Shown: positions 24,179-35,900, counted from the stretch's first letter. The stretch is 64,000 nt of DNA from Cryphonectria parasitica EP155 (GCF_011745365.1 NW_024468912.1:4712001-4776000); one strand, 5' to 3'. Program-made: numbers and translations. Notes: generated by a model from the letters alone, not told the origin.

Positions 24179-24841
24179 ATGGACCGACGTCGCAGCCAAT
24201 CACCACAAGCCCGCGACCGCGACGCCTCCCGCGACGGAGACAGAGACAGAGAACGCGACCGCAGGCCCAAGAAGAACAGCGGCTTCAAGTGGAAACAGCG
24301 GTCCTCGGCTCGTGACGACGACGAAGGTGGCGGCGGCGATCGCTACCGCCGCACGAATAACCGCCACTTTGACGACAGAGACCGTGCCCGCGACCGCAAT
24401 GACTATAGACGGAACAATGACCGCTCGCGCAGCCGGTCGCCGCGGCGGAACCGGGAGCGTCGTGATAGAGACAGAGATGGAAATCGCAGTGACAGCAGAG
24501 ACCGCGAGAGAGGGGACAAATCACAGCCCCGAAAGGACAGGGAGAAAAAAGGGGATTCTGCACCAGCACCGCCAGCAGCAGCAGCAGCAGCAGCCGACGG
24601 CGAGGAGATGATCATCGTGCACGTCAACGACCGCCTGGGCACCAAAGCCGCAATCCCTTGCTTCGGGTCCGACAATATCGGGGCGTTCAAGGTGATGGTG
24701 GCGGCGCGGATCGGGCGGGAGCCGCATGAGATCTTGCTCAAGCGGCAAGGAGAGCGGCCGTTTAAGGATCACATTACACTGGGAGATTATGGCATCAGTA
24801 ATGGGGTGCAGATTGATCTGGAGGTGGACACAGGGGATTGA
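24179..24841 (+). CDS. RS/RD-rich protein ending in a Hub1/UBL5 ubiquitin-like domain
   Basis: Hub1/UBL5 binds spliceosomal proteins such as Snu66 without covalent conjugation and influences splice-site choice. A single exon gives 220 aa. Residues 1-130 are Arg/Asp/Ser-rich with RSRSRSPRRNRERR and many RD/RE dipeptides, like splicing-factor RS domains. A short Ala run follows, then residues 144-220 match Hub1: MIIVHVNDRLGTKAAIPCF, SDNIGAFKVMVAARIG, ILLKRQGERPFKDHITLGDY and GVQIDLEV. The classical protein is only this 73-residue domain, starting at the equivalent of Met144. The usual C-terminal Tyr-Tyr is absent; the protein ends EVDTGD. The domain call is firm. The extension may be normal for filamentous fungi, which I cannot check here. 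Its composition supports a spliceosomal role. Confidence 0.85.
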   Translation: MDRRRSQSPQARDRDASRDGDRDRERDRRPKKNSGFKWKQRSSARDDDEGGGGDRYRRTNNRHFDDRDRARDRNDYRRNNDRSRSRSPRRNRERRDRDRDGNRSDSRDRERGDKSQPRKDREKKGDSAPAPPAAAAAAADGEEMIIVHVNDRLGTKAAIPCFGSDNIGAFKVMVAARIGREPHEILLKRQGERPFKDHITLGDYGISNGVQIDLEVDTGD

Positions 24842-25455
24842 GAGAGACAGAGAGACCCAGGCGGATACATGGGGGCACACTTTTCGGGAGAAGGATGGGG
24901 GGGGGACAACATATCACATCATGAGATACCCACTGAGTATTTGCGATATACGATTTCTTCATGATAAGCCTTTTACACGTGCATACGACACCGTAATATA
25001 CTGATTCAGATTCATAGAGTGTTGGTATGTCTGAGTGTACGAGAGAATTGCTCACGACTACACTGCATGGAAAGAAAAAAAAGTCACCTGATCGCGCGGC
25101 GCGAAAATGACGTAGCGACGCGATGGTCCACTCCCCCCCCCCCCCCTTTGAACCCACGCGCGCCCTTTCATCGACAAAAAGACACGCCGTCTGATTCACT
25201 GCCGAAGATAGGCGAAAATCGTATAATCCTTGGGCTTTAGTTGATTTGACTCACTCATGCTGTCCACATTGGTCTGCCCATGTTGTGCGTGCCAGACAAA
25301 TTATCCTGCCTATCTGCCCTTCTGTTTTGCCTTTTCCATCCATTCCACGTTGATACACCGAATTGAGGCCCTTTAGCCACTCCAAGCTGGCAGAACAAAA
25401 CATCAGAAAACAAGCAAACACACTAGACAAGACTGAAATTTACACAACCACAAAC
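24842..25455. other. intergenic between Hub1-like and alkyltransferase genes
   Basis: It contains a G-rich run near 24.9 kb and a C14 homopolymer at 25133-25146. The C tract is followed by T-rich sequence leading to the next gene. No coding or RNA gene is seen. Confidence 0.5.
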
Positions 25456-26016
25456 ATGGCCATTAGAACTAAGCGCAAGCACGACAACTCCACCCCATCG
25501 AGCACACCCCCCAAGATCCAAAAGACCTCGTACAAACCGAACACTGCCATCCAGCGCACACCAGACGAAGGCAACTCCCCCACCGACCACCACCAGGAAG
25601 AGGAGGAGGAGGAGGAGACGGACCACTCTTCCAGCACTAACAGCAACTCCGACGACATGCGCCCCCAGCTCGACCGCATCGCCCGCTCCAAAGGAACCCC
25701 CTTCCAAAAGCGCGTCCTAACCCTGCTCTGCCAAGTGCCCCGCGGCCGCGTGACGACCTACGGCCTCATGGCACAACACCTGGGCTCTTCCGCACGCGCG
25801 GTTGGGGGCGCGATGCGGCGGAACCCGTTCGCGCCAATGGTGCCGTGTCACCGTGTCGTGGCTTCGGGAGGAGGGTTGGGTGGGTTCAAAGGGGCTTGGC
25901 CGAAGGATGGGGAGGGCATCACGTTGGTGGAGAAGAGGCGGCTGCTCAAGGAAGAGGGGAATCGGTTTGATGGGGAGGGGAGGGTTTTGGGCACGCCTTT
26001 TGAAGGGTTTGTTTGA
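25456..26016 (+). CDS. O6-alkylguanine-DNA alkyltransferase domain protein (MGMT/Ogt family)
   Basis: Removes alkyl groups from O6-alkylguanine by suicidal transfer to a Cys. One exon, 186 aa from the ATG at 25456, the first one that gives a sensible start. Residues 1-75 are a basic then Glu-rich tail with a possible nuclear signal (RTKRKHD). Residues 77-186 are the DNA-binding domain: TPFQKRVLTLLCQVPRGRVT, YGLMAQHLGSSARAVGGAMR, and the active-site PCHRV with C131, then GGLGGFKG. The N-terminal Ada-type domain is missing, so it is the compact form. PCHRV, not the PWHRV of inactive alkyltransferase-like proteins, argues for catalysis. It has very GC-rich codons in the middle. Gene order on both sides is same-strand. 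Confidence 0.9.
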   Translation: MAIRTKRKHDNSTPSSTPPKIQKTSYKPNTAIQRTPDEGNSPTDHHQEEEEEEETDHSSSTNSNSDDMRPQLDRIARSKGTPFQKRVLTLLCQVPRGRVTTYGLMAQHLGSSARAVGGAMRRNPFAPMVPCHRVVASGGGLGGFKGAWPKDGEGITLVEKRRLLKEEGNRFDGEGRVLGTPFEGFV

Positions 26017-26696
26017 GAAATGGAGGGGGCTTTGTTGGTGACGAGGGCATTGGTTGAAGGTGTCTCGGTTTGGATGGGAAAGGGGATGGTGATATGGATT
26101 GGGCCACGAAGGCGCAATGGATTTGTGGGAGGCTTTGAGAGGTTCTCGTGCCTGAACACCTAAGACTCTTTTACTGAAAATGTTGTTCAGTCACAGATTT
26201 GATTCGATAATGTGGTCTACATCTTCTGTGCTCCTAAAGGATGCATCTACTTGGTGCCTGGGAGTGCGTTCTACTAGAACTTGTTACAATATGAGGATTG
26301 CACGATGTTGATCTCCCCCCCCCTCCCTACCCCCCAACGGCGACCCCCAAATTTTTCTATTCCTCCTCTCCTTCTTTCTTGGGTTTCCGTTGCCTTTCAG
26401 GCCTATTACCTTTTCTTTATTTGGCCAAGTTCCTGTCTGAAAGTCTTCCAAGCCACAGCCCAAGTCGTTTTTGCGTTCAGGGTTCGGGTTTGGCGGATCA
26501 CAAGTAGCTTGGTATGGTATGACAGCATCGGCAAGCCATTATCGCCCCCCTCTCTCTGCCCCTCAATAAATTTCATTCCGTCAGACCTGTACGACTGTCC
26601 CCCCTTTCTTCTCGACAAGTCACTCTTTGCAGCTCATTTACGCCCATATGAGATTGATCTTCTCATCATTACCATTTGAAACGAAGGTATTGAGAA
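26017..26696. other. intergenic upstream of RQC1
   Basis: The 680 nt contain C- and T-rich pyrimidine runs (about 26.31-26.36 and 26.54-26.62 kb), typical of a fungal promoter and 5' leader. No gene is visible. Confidence 0.5.
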
Positions 26697-28928
26697 ATGT
26701 CGAGCCGGCAGCTGAAGAAGCTGCACAAGCAGCAGGAGCTCCTCCGGCTCCAGAACCTCGCTGCTGACGAAGATGGCGCCTCAGAGGAAGAAGAGGTCAC
26801 GCCACCCAAACCCAAGACGAGCGGCTTCGCCGGATTCGCCGCCCTAGGAGGTGACCAAGACGATGACGATGATCACGACGACGACGACGTGGACGACAAG
26901 CAGCAGGAAGCCGAGCCTGAACCTCAACCTGAAGCGAGTGCAGCGTCGCCGACGCCTGCGAAAAAGAACAAAAAGTCCAAGAAGAAGAAGATGAAGAAGG
27001 CAAAGAAGGCTGCTGCTGGCGCTGCAGAAGACGCCGACCATGTTCAAGAAAAGGACGCCGAACTAGACGACATCGACAAGGCGCTTAAAGAGCTCAGCAT
27101 GAAGCCCTTGTCCGAAAATACGGCAGAGCAGAGCAGATATAGCTCCTACGACACAAGGGTAGCACGGCTCCTGAGCATCAGCTTCGACCACCTGAAGGTC
27201 ATCAACGAGCTCCGCGCCATGTTCGGGCAGGAGACGCTCGACTCGGTGCGAAACCAAGACGAGGCACAAGCCCGGGACGAGAGGCGGCGGAATCGACGCG
27301 GCGGGCCCCACCAGATACAAATGGACATGGAGACATTCCTGAAGGGAAGGCCCGGCGAGAAGATACCAGAGGTGGTCTTGAGGAGGAACCCGTTTGTCCA
27401 GGGCAAGGAGCACTGGCCAAAGGCAGCCGCTGGTGGTCTGAAGATGGAAGCTGTCACGGACGAGAGGGTCGAGCCGACCGAGTATACCTTCACCCACGAC
27501 GAGGGGTATGGGCGGATGGAGATGCAGTTCTTCAGCCTGGTGGACATGTTGGACCCCATGCGGATAGTGCATTTTGTTCAGCAGAACCCGTACCATGTCA
27601 GCGGGCTCATCCTGACCAGCTACGTGGCCCAGCACGACCACAACGCCGCACTAGCAGGAGACCTCTGCGAGCGAGCCCTCTTCACGTTCGGCAGAGTGAC
27701 GTTGTCGTCTTTCCGTAAGAAGCTGGAGCGCGGGCTGGCGCGGCTTGACTTCAGGCGGCCAGAGAACAGACAGTTCTGGCTCGCTGGGTACCACTATATC
27801 AAGAGCCTGATGCAGAAGGGCACCTACGATACGGCGCTCGAATGGACCAAGCTCTTCCTGAGCCTCTCGCCAAAGGATGAATATGCCCTAATGAATTTCA
27901 CCCACGTGTTGGCCATCCACGCCTACGAGGCGAAATGGCTGATTGCCATCTGCGATTCGTCATACTTCAACAGTGACGAGTACGACTTGCCGATGAAGGA
28001 GTATCACAGGCAGACGTGCGTTCTGGCCAAGCTCCAGCTCGGTAATAAGGAGGGAGCCTTGAAGGATCTGGTCAAGGGCATGGAGACGCTGCCCTGGCTC
28101 TATTCGGCACTCTGCAGCGCCGTGAACATTGACACGCCACGACCGGTCTGGGGCGTCCAGCCTCGAGACGACAATGATGCCCTGTACACAGAGCTCTATA
28201 TCCACATGGCCAAAGACCTCTGGAAGCGCGATGGTACTGAGATCCTGAAGGAAGCGGGCGAGGGGGCCAACAAGGTCGACCCGCACTCCCTACCTGCGGC
28301 CAAGGACATACCCCTCAGCATTGGGCGCTTCATCTACCTGGACAGCACGCCGGACCTGATGGGACTCGTGCCCCCAGGCATGCTGCATGCCTCACCCAAC
28401 TTCGACTACGATCCTCTGCCGCCACCCCGGGAAGAGAACATCTTCTCCAACCAGTGGCAGAGCCAGCCGTGGCGGCGAGACGGGTCACGCATGGAGCACT
28501 TCCGGCGGGCCGACATGGACGCAGACCTTGCGGACCTTGAGGTTGCGAGGAACGTACAGCTAATGAGAGAAGCGGAGGAAAATGAGGACCCCACGAGGGT
28601 GGCCCAACGGCGGCAGGCTGATGCGTACCTGCAGGCGGAGCTGGCTGCGGCTGTAGCCGAGACGGGCGACGGCGAGTCTGGGATTTTGTCTGTGATCTCA
28701 CGGGTATTGCCAATGTGGTTGGTGCGCCGAGCTGGAGGGGGGCAGGAAGACCTGGATCTTGTGGCTCAGCAGCAGGCTCTGCGGGACCACCCGTGGGATC
28801 AGCACCATGTTGCTACAGAGGAGACTGAAATCGCGCAGGACGCAGATGCATCTACTCATGGTCGCGTGGCCGGGGACGAGGGCGATGATGACGGGCCGCC
28901 CTCGGAGCCTGAAGAGTCAAGGTTTTGA
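26697..28928 (+). CDS. RQC1: ribosome quality control subunit RQC1 / TCF25 family
   Basis: Rqc1 works with Ltn1, Rqc2 and Cdc48 to ubiquitinate and extract nascent chains from stalled 60S subunits; animal members are called TCF25/NULP1. A single exon gives 743 aa. The N-terminus (1-140) is Lys- and Asp/Glu-rich with MSSRQLKKLHKQQELLRLQN and a Lys run (KKNKKSKKKKMKKAKK), the usual basic tail. The TCF25 domain spans roughly 230-600: FFSLVDMLDPMRIVHFVQQN, DFRRPENRQFWLAGYHYIKS and LSPKDEYALMNFTHVLAIHA. The C-terminal third (600-743) is acidic and less conserved. No intron is needed. The start follows a pyrimidine-rich leader. Length and order of parts agree with other fungal members. Confidence 0.93.
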   Translation: MSSRQLKKLHKQQELLRLQNLAADEDGASEEEEVTPPKPKTSGFAGFAALGGDQDDDDDHDDDDVDDKQQEAEPEPQPEASAASPTPAKKNKKSKKKKMKKAKKAAAGAAEDADHVQEKDAELDDIDKALKELSMKPLSENTAEQSRYSSYDTRVARLLSISFDHLKVINELRAMFGQETLDSVRNQDEAQARDERRRNRRGGPHQIQMDMETFLKGRPGEKIPEVVLRRNPFVQGKEHWPKAAAGGLKMEAVTDERVEPTEYTFTHDEGYGRMEMQFFSLVDMLDPMRIVHFVQQNPYHVSGLILTSYVAQHDHNAALAGDLCERALFTFGRVTLSSFRKKLERGLARLDFRRPENRQFWLAGYHYIKSLMQKGTYDTALEWTKLFLSLSPKDEYALMNFTHVLAIHAYEAKWLIAICDSSYFNSDEYDLPMKEYHRQTCVLAKLQLGNKEGALKDLVKGMETLPWLYSALCSAVNIDTPRPVWGVQPRDDNDALYTELYIHMAKDLWKRDGTEILKEAGEGANKVDPHSLPAAKDIPLSIGRFIYLDSTPDLMGLVPPGMLHASPNFDYDPLPPPREENIFSNQWQSQPWRRDGSRMEHFRRADMDADLADLEVARNVQLMREAEENEDPTRVAQRRQADAYLQAELAAAVAETGDGESGILSVISRVLPMWLVRRAGGGQEDLDLVAQQQALRDHPWDQHHVATEETEIAQDADASTHGRVAGDEGDDDGPPSEPEESRF

Positions 28929-30033
28929 GATATGAGAATGACAAGAGAAAGTGATCTACCACAGCCAGTGAGAATCGAGACATGCAGTCAAGCACTATTC
29001 ATTCAGGCGGTGCAAAATATGCTCATGAGGCCCTTGTACTATGCATCTCAGGTCCAACGGGTGCTGGTCTCGTCTCGTCTCGGATACCGGCAAACATTAC
29101 AAGGATTCGATAGACGACCGAACCACCACGTGGACCCAGGAGTTGTAAGATGCACTATTACTATAGACCAAGTGTTCATATATTACTGGATCATTCATCA
29201 TTACCAATCAATCCTCGAATAGGCTGAAAGAGAAAAGTACCAGTAGTACACTCTGGGCAGAAACAAAGAAGAAACAATATATGCTCAACAAGCGAGATTA
29301 AGCGAATTCTCCCCCTCCCCCCGTATGGAAGGTTCTGCTACCGTCGCAGGTAGGTCTCAAAACCCTTTGAGCAAGTTTTACCAAGGGTGACTGGGGGTTG
29401 GCGACGGGAAGGACACTATCAGCAGTGAATGATAGGGTTACAGGCATGGATGGCGCAATGCCTGTGTGTTCCTACTAAACGTGTCCTTGTTGCGTGTGCG
29501 GCCTTTGTGCGGCAGTGTCAGCGTCAGCTGGGAGGGAAGGCGCCACGGCTGGCCTTACCTGGCCTTGGGGCAATTATTAATCACACTGGAGGAAGGGGCC
29601 GGCTTGGAAAATGGTGGAAGAAGGAGAAGGAGAAGAAGATGTATATTTAAGCAGAAGAATATTTATCTTCTGTCCTTCTCTCCGTAAACAGGAGATTCTT
29701 CATTATCATTTTGTGAAAGCGACAGCTCAATTGCAAAACGTTTTACCCGGACCCTTCAAATCACCCCGCGGAACCTTCTTTCCCCACTACGACTGTTCTT
29801 GACAGCAGGGCGAAACACGGAGCTGACGTACCGACACATCTCCCTCCCACCCCACCTGTGTCCCCTCGCTCTAGGTGTTGATTAAACAATACAAATCCCC
29901 CAAAGGCACCACAAGAGCAACATCGCTCCTTTCTCTACTCTACGAACTCATAGCACCACGTTCACATATCCTACCACAACAACTCAAACACACAGCAACG
30001 ACAACGACGACAAGTCATCACAACTTCCACACA
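28929..30033. other. intergenic, 1.1 kb between RQC1 and the copper chaperone
   Basis: Expected to hold the RQC1 3' UTR and the promoter of the next gene. I see AT-rich sequence near 29.15-29.30 kb and purine-rich sequence near 29.6 kb, but no gene, tRNA or repeat array. Confidence 0.5.
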
Positions 30034-30509
30034 ATGGCCGATTCGCAGGAGTTCAAGTACCACGTCGCCATGAGCTGCGGCGGGTGCTCTGGCGCCGTGA
30101 CGCGGGTGCTGACCAAGGCGAGAGGTGAGTTGATTCGAGTATCTTTCTTCTTCCCTTTTCCGAGAAGGAAGGAAGGTTGTATTGCCGTGGAGAAGATCTT
30201 GTCTGTGACTCTCCACACCTCTACGGCAACCAAACCACACCCTCTCCTAACCTTATCTCTCTACTCAACCACAAAAGCTAACCAAAGTGGTCATCAACAG
30301 AAAACGGCGACGTCGACGACTTCAACGTCAACCTCAAGGGCCAATACGCAACCTTCAAGACGCAACCCGACAAGGAGGACGCCATCTTCCAGAAGATCAG
30401 CAAGACGGGCAAGGCGACGCACAAGTGGGACACGTGGGCGGCCGAGAACCCCGAAGACGCGGCCAAGGCGGAGAAAGAGGCTGCTGAGGAGGCGGCGAAG
30501 CAGGAGTAG
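30034..30509 (+). CDS. Atx1-like copper chaperone (heavy-metal-associated domain)
   Basis: Atx1 carries Cu(I) to the Golgi Cu-ATPase. Two exons, 30034-30124 and 30301-30509, give 99 aa. The metal site is in VAMSCGGCSGAVTRVL with Cys15 and Cys18, the M-x-C-x2-C pattern of the family. The join at the 176-nt intron (gtgagt, ctaac, aacag) gives TKARENGDVDDFNVNLKG, and the KTGK element of Atx1 loop 5 is present (KISKTGKATHKW). After the domain (residues 1-73) there is an Ala/Glu/Lys-rich charged tail of about 25 residues that yeast Atx1 lacks. The tail looks like a short helix; its role is unknown. The HMA assignment is secure. The gene is followed by a very long gene-free interval. Confidence 0.9.
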
Positions 30510-31611
30510 ACTGGGAGAAAGCAAGAGGGAAATGAAAATAATTGTGCACACACGAGGAAAGGGGGATCCCAGAGGGTGAGTGTCGAGGCTCTGTATGCCC
30601 CGCCGCCTAAGAGGAGGATGAGGATCGATCGTCGAGGAGGAGGAGGAGTCTGGGACTATCCACCCAGACTACCCGGGCACAAACCGGCCCCGTCCAACAT
30701 TTGAAGAGGTAGAAGTGGTGATCTTTACCTGAATACCAACAAGCATATTGTCCTTCCTAACACATACACTGGTGTCTTCTGTTCTCGGAGTGATGTGACC
30801 CGCGCTTGCTTTCCGACATGGCCGATCGCTCGTGAGCGCACAGTGGCATGTGCACAGACTAGGTCCTATGGTAGCTCTGCGTTCTCGACGAAGTGCTTAC
30901 CTTTCTAGGAGAAACTCTAGATCGGTTTAGGCTGAATACTGAGGTCCGGTGTGGCGACGATTGACAGGATCAATAGTCTCCGCCAGCAGAAAATCAAAGG
31001 ACACTCTCAGAGTAGGTTGACAAGGTTTGGATGATTAGGACTACATCAATAGCATATCTATCCACGAATGGCGATAAATGTACCAGAAGTCGGCCACATT
31101 GCCACGATGATCGGGGGGGAAAAAAGAAAGAAAAAAAGCATTATTTTATGTCGACGGAAACACTTTACACACCGGACTTGGCTCGGGGTTCTATTTGTGC
31201 GTGGCGGACACCCAGCAAACAGCAACCCACCCACCGACGGAACTTTGCTTTAGGAGAAAGCGATCACTCGATGGCCCCCCTATAGGGCGTGCCATGCGCC
31301 ATGACGTGCTGTCAACACCCCTGAAGAATAGCACATGCACGATACTACCGTAGTACAACATTTTTATGTTTAGGGCCATCTATTACTGTACTTGATCTGA
31401 GCCGCCATCGAGGAGGCGATGTGATCTGCCTCTTTCTTTCTTTTTCTTCTCCTTCCTATTTCCCCTTTTTGTCACATGTGACGCCCTCGGGATCGCCAAG
31501 GTCGCTGATCATCAACGGCCGAATGGGGGGGAAAGGAGGAAGGGAAGGGATTCTCCACGATGTTGGTAGCGAAGCGGAGGTTTCTTTTTGATTCCTATCT
31601 TGAAGCAGATC

Positions 31612-31633
31612 TTTTTTTTTGGGGGGGGGGGGG
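31612..31633. repeat. T9G13 homopolymer junction
   Basis: Nine T followed directly by thirteen G on the plus strand. It could form a G-quadruplex or act as a nucleosome-poor element; length may be unstable in sequencing. Confidence 0.8.
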
Positions 31634-32695
31634 TAGTTGATCTGCCTTGTGACCAGGGTATCGAGGGGGGAAGAAAGACAAGAGAAGTACTATGGTACAA
31701 GGACAAGAAGGGGGGAACAGATATTGTCCCTGGTGCCAAGACAAAATTAGAAACTTAGCATCAATTGGTGATATCAGAACAACGGGAACGGTTTTATCAA
31801 AATAGGGGGGGTCAAGCATCAGGGCAAGAGAACAAAGGCAGTAAAAATCAAAACGTGAGCCGATGAATGGGTTCTTGCGCACACACGCGACCCATTGCGA
31901 GAGTATTGTGAATGGGGGGTTGACCTCCTCTTGTCTCACTGCCTTCACCACACCTCTGATCTAATATCTGTAAACAACAATCTCGTCATGACGTGTAAGA
32001 GAATATCCAATCGAGATTGGGAGGAGGTGGCCCAAGATGAAATATGGAGGCCTGCTGTACTAATAAAAGGACAAACCTTGTCGGCCGAGTTGCTCAGTCG
32101 CATCCGTGCGTGGGGGGGGACTCTACCGCTCTAGGAAGGCCATGAGACAAAAAAGTAGCATGTCATCAACCTCGCCCCCAAGGGAACCGAGACACCGGTA
32201 ACGAGCTTCGTTTAAGCTTGTCGAGTAGCAGGGACAAGCCCCCGTTCTTCTGCAGACGCTTCTCTGATGATATCTCGATCATATAGATATCACATAGATG
32301 TATGGACATATATATAAACTCTGTTTTGTTGTTTCAAAATGGAAAGACAGGATCAGTCAGCGCTCTGTCAGCCCTCCTCTGTGCTGAGTGATTTTTCTTC
32401 CCTCTTCTCATTCACCCCCTGGCTCTTCCCTTCGTGCGGGGCTAGGTAAAACAGGCTTTCGGTCGTTGCTGATCATCCGACTCGGCCGGTGATCGAGCAT
32501 AACTTTGTGGTTCATAATACAGTACTGTACTAGGGGAACAAGGTCGGCAGGACAAACTGATTGCCTGCTTCCCACGACTCATGCGCTTTTGTATAGCGGC
32601 TTTGCGGGAGCACTGTACCATAGTAGAGCAGCTAGCCAGGGCAAGCTCTGAAGGGAGTTTGGGTTTTCTCCACGCCATGGCGCCACTACTTAGTA

Positions 32696-32719
32696 TATAG
32701 TAGTAGCACTACTACTATA
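32696..32719. repeat. perfect 11-bp inverted repeat with 2-nt loop
   Basis: The arms are tatagtagtag and ctactactata around the spacer ca. The arms are perfectly complementary, so the DNA could extrude a cruciform or be read as a hairpin RNA. Confidence 0.8.
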
Positions 32720-32878
32720 GCTCATTCCCCATAAGCTCAGAGATCTCCTGCAGCTGCAGCAGGCCGCAGTAGGGAGGGAAGAAGTATTACTCAGTCCTAG
32801 GGTTCCCTTCCACTCCATCCTTTCCCCTTTTTCTCTCTATTTCCATCCCTCCGTACAATCTGGTCATGACGGGGGACA

Positions 32879-32966
32879 CGAGACGAGACGAGACGAGACG
32901 AAAGGATGAGACAAGGCACTCAATGGACGGATGATGCAGAGCATGATTGTGTGTGTGTGTGTGTGT
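32879..32966. repeat. adjacent (CGAGA)4 and (GT)9 simple repeats
   Basis: Four perfect CGAGA units (32879-32898) are followed about 50 nt later by nine GT units (32949-32966). Both are ordinary microsatellites in non-coding DNA. Confidence 0.85.
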
Positions 32967-35900
32967 TTGCGGGGGGAGGGGGGATTCCCGGCCGAGAAAA
33001 CCGTTTCATATCCATAGAATTATTGCATTTTCTTCCCTCTCTCTCTTTTTTTTTCCTCTTTCGAACCTGGGACAATAGGCGAAGCACACGGTTGTATGGG
33101 CGCTGGCCCGCGCACTCCCCTGAGGGATAAGGTAGAACAAACAGGACAGCCGATGCGAGACGCGCTACCGGGGCCATGTGGATGGATGGGATGTAATACC
33201 TACGGGCGATGGAGACATTACCATGGTACATGGGTTGCATGGGACGGGTTTTGTGGGTTTGTAGACATGGTTGTCAGACGAGCATGGGAGGGGCTCGGAG
33301 ATGCCATCTGTATCTGGCACGTCGGGAGAGAGGAGAAAACTCGAGAAGGGTGTATGGTAATCATAATCATAATAATAATAATAGTATATAGTACCATTTG
33401 GTAGAGACCCCGTGACCGTGGTCGTGACCTTGCCCGTGATCTTGCGCCTGCAGCCCTGGAAATGAGATGAGAGCGCCTGTGTTGCAAGGTTTCAGACGGG
33501 AAAACACAGAGGACAAGGGCAAAGAGAAGGATGGTACGTGGAGATGATGGAGGTGGATACTGAAGCATAGGCAAAGACAAAAGTAGTTACTTTGTTACGA
33601 CGTCGGAAGAACTATGGTGGAATACTCCGCAAGAGAGGGGGAAAAGGGGAATTAAAGGAATAGATGGAGATGACGAGGGTGACGATGATGATTCAAGAAA
33701 AGAAAAAGAAAAGCGCAACTGAGATTCCTCATCTCGATTGCATCAATGCTGCAGAAGAGTCAAGATGCACGACGTCAATGCCATCTCAGACATGCAACCC
33801 TCATACTTCCCCATACCTCGGTTTTCACATTTCGGACCTTTCCCATACGTGGTAATAATTATCATCGTGGTGGTGTAATAAGACCTCGAGCCTACTTCAG
33901 ACCTTAAGATCATCGCCTGAAAATAAATGCCATCTGCTACTGTACGGGAAGTGGGCGTTTCATTGAGACTAGAGACCTTTCCTTGACAGAGATGCCCAAG
34001 CCCTGAGGGTAAAGAACAGAGCGAGAGAGGGACGGGTTATCGAAGTTCCCTCGTTTGTGTGGGGACCCTGTGGGACTACCGTCTGTGGGCGTCCTGCGAA
34101 GTATCCCCCTAGGGTTAGGTACATAGTACGTCGATGGCATGTTCCCACCTGTCCCCGCATTGTTCTGGCCTCCGAATCATCTGTGCGAGAGGAAGCAAGA
34201 GCCCAGGGGTGCCGGCCAGCCCCCCCCCCCCGTCCCTCCTTCCCCGAAACCTAGTAACCCCGAACCTTGCAGGAGCGTTTTCTCTTTCAACCATAGGTAA
34301 GTATGCTTTCCTAGTACGGCAGATCTTCACCACTGATCAGCATCTCTAATCATCATCATTACCACCACTGCAACCATCCACCACCCACACTAAACCCCCA
34401 ACAATCGAGCTACACTACCACCGCCACCCACCTACCGGCCGAATAGGAGACCATCTCTCCGTGCCAGTGGCTCTGGATCTATTCTATTTTCTCCCAACAC
34501 GCTGGTCCTGCCAGGGGTCACCTCCCACTGCATTGGTTCCCGGTGCGGGTACTTGCAACCAACACCACCACTACCAAGAAGAGATCGACATTTCATCCGC
34601 CGGACCGGGCGAACCTCGTTTCAATTTTACCAAAAAAAAAAAAAATTTTCTTGTTCTTTCCTCTTCCTAAGCAAAAAAAAGATCCCCTCTGTCTGGCCTG
34701 GCCGTATCGAAACATGGTAGGGCAGAGAAACTGGGCCATGGCCAGGGGCAGGGCTAGGGCATGGGAGAGGATCATGTTCCTTCCCACTCCCCCCCCCTCC
34801 CTCCTTGGTCTGGTTGATATCCGACACACACACAGACACACACCTGTATCGATCTTGCAGGTCCTATCCATCATCCTAACCTCCGCCCGTTGCGACCCTA
34901 CCTGGAAGGCCTTATGCAACCAGGCAATCTCATGTGCCAGCCTGTCGCCTCATCCTCGCCTCATCCGCTCAGGCCCGACGCCCACAGCACAATTTCAGAG
35001 ATTCCCACAGATCGACATGACAGCTGCACTTCCGCAATTAGACGCCGCACGGTGATTTAACGAGGCCCCGCCTGGGTCTTAGCTACGATAGTAGTTCGTC
35101 TTCCCTGGGCTAGGCTGGGCTGGGCTGCCTCCAGCCAGCAAGCAAACAAACACGCTTACACAGGAATCAGTACCGCAGTACTACGACCTACTACAATGTA
35201 CGTATAAACAACCAACGCCCTCTCTGGGACCACCCAGGGCCGGCACTTCCGCCAATGTCCCTGGCTCATTCATTACATACCGTACAGTACGATTAAACCA
35301 TCTACTTACTCACCGTGGTTAATTTTAGTCCCCGGTTAGCCCTGCATAGTACGTCTCTCAGGGCGCTGCGACAGCCAGCTTCAAAGGTCCTCAAAGGACT
35401 AAACTACTATAGTAGCCTTGTTGCCGGCCCTCCGCCGCCCGCCCCCTACCCGACCGACCAAAAAAGACCTGCATTGGCGCTACACGGCCTTTCAGCATCA
35501 TACCATAGCAATCTCCATCAGGGTGGGGAGAAAAAGCGGTTAAAGTGCGGCATCACTCTTTTTTTCCCTCCCCCCTCCTCCTCTTTGAGTCCACCGCCAC
35601 ACAAGGTTGTTGTCTTGTCTCACTCATATACCGCATCCTTTGTTGTCTCTGGCCGCGATTCATGGTCTTCGGGCCCGAAGCCCTTGAGGTCTAGCTTCTG
35701 CATCTCAACAAAGAAGGCCAAGATCGTGAGACGACGCAAGACACGGACTCAAATCCCATTCTGCTCCTCCGCTTTCATCATCAAAGCTAGTCTTCAGCGC
35801 TGGCTGTACTGAACTTGGGGAGGACCTGGGTCACATCAAAATTGTTCATCATCATCCGGGGTGATACTACTACACCAGTTGGACCTTCACCAGCCCGCTA

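Noticed and set aside
34543..35055. 170-codon open frame in the long gene-free interval
   Set aside because: Low-complexity translation with Lys and Pro runs, no domain, no splice structure and no codon bias like its neighbours.
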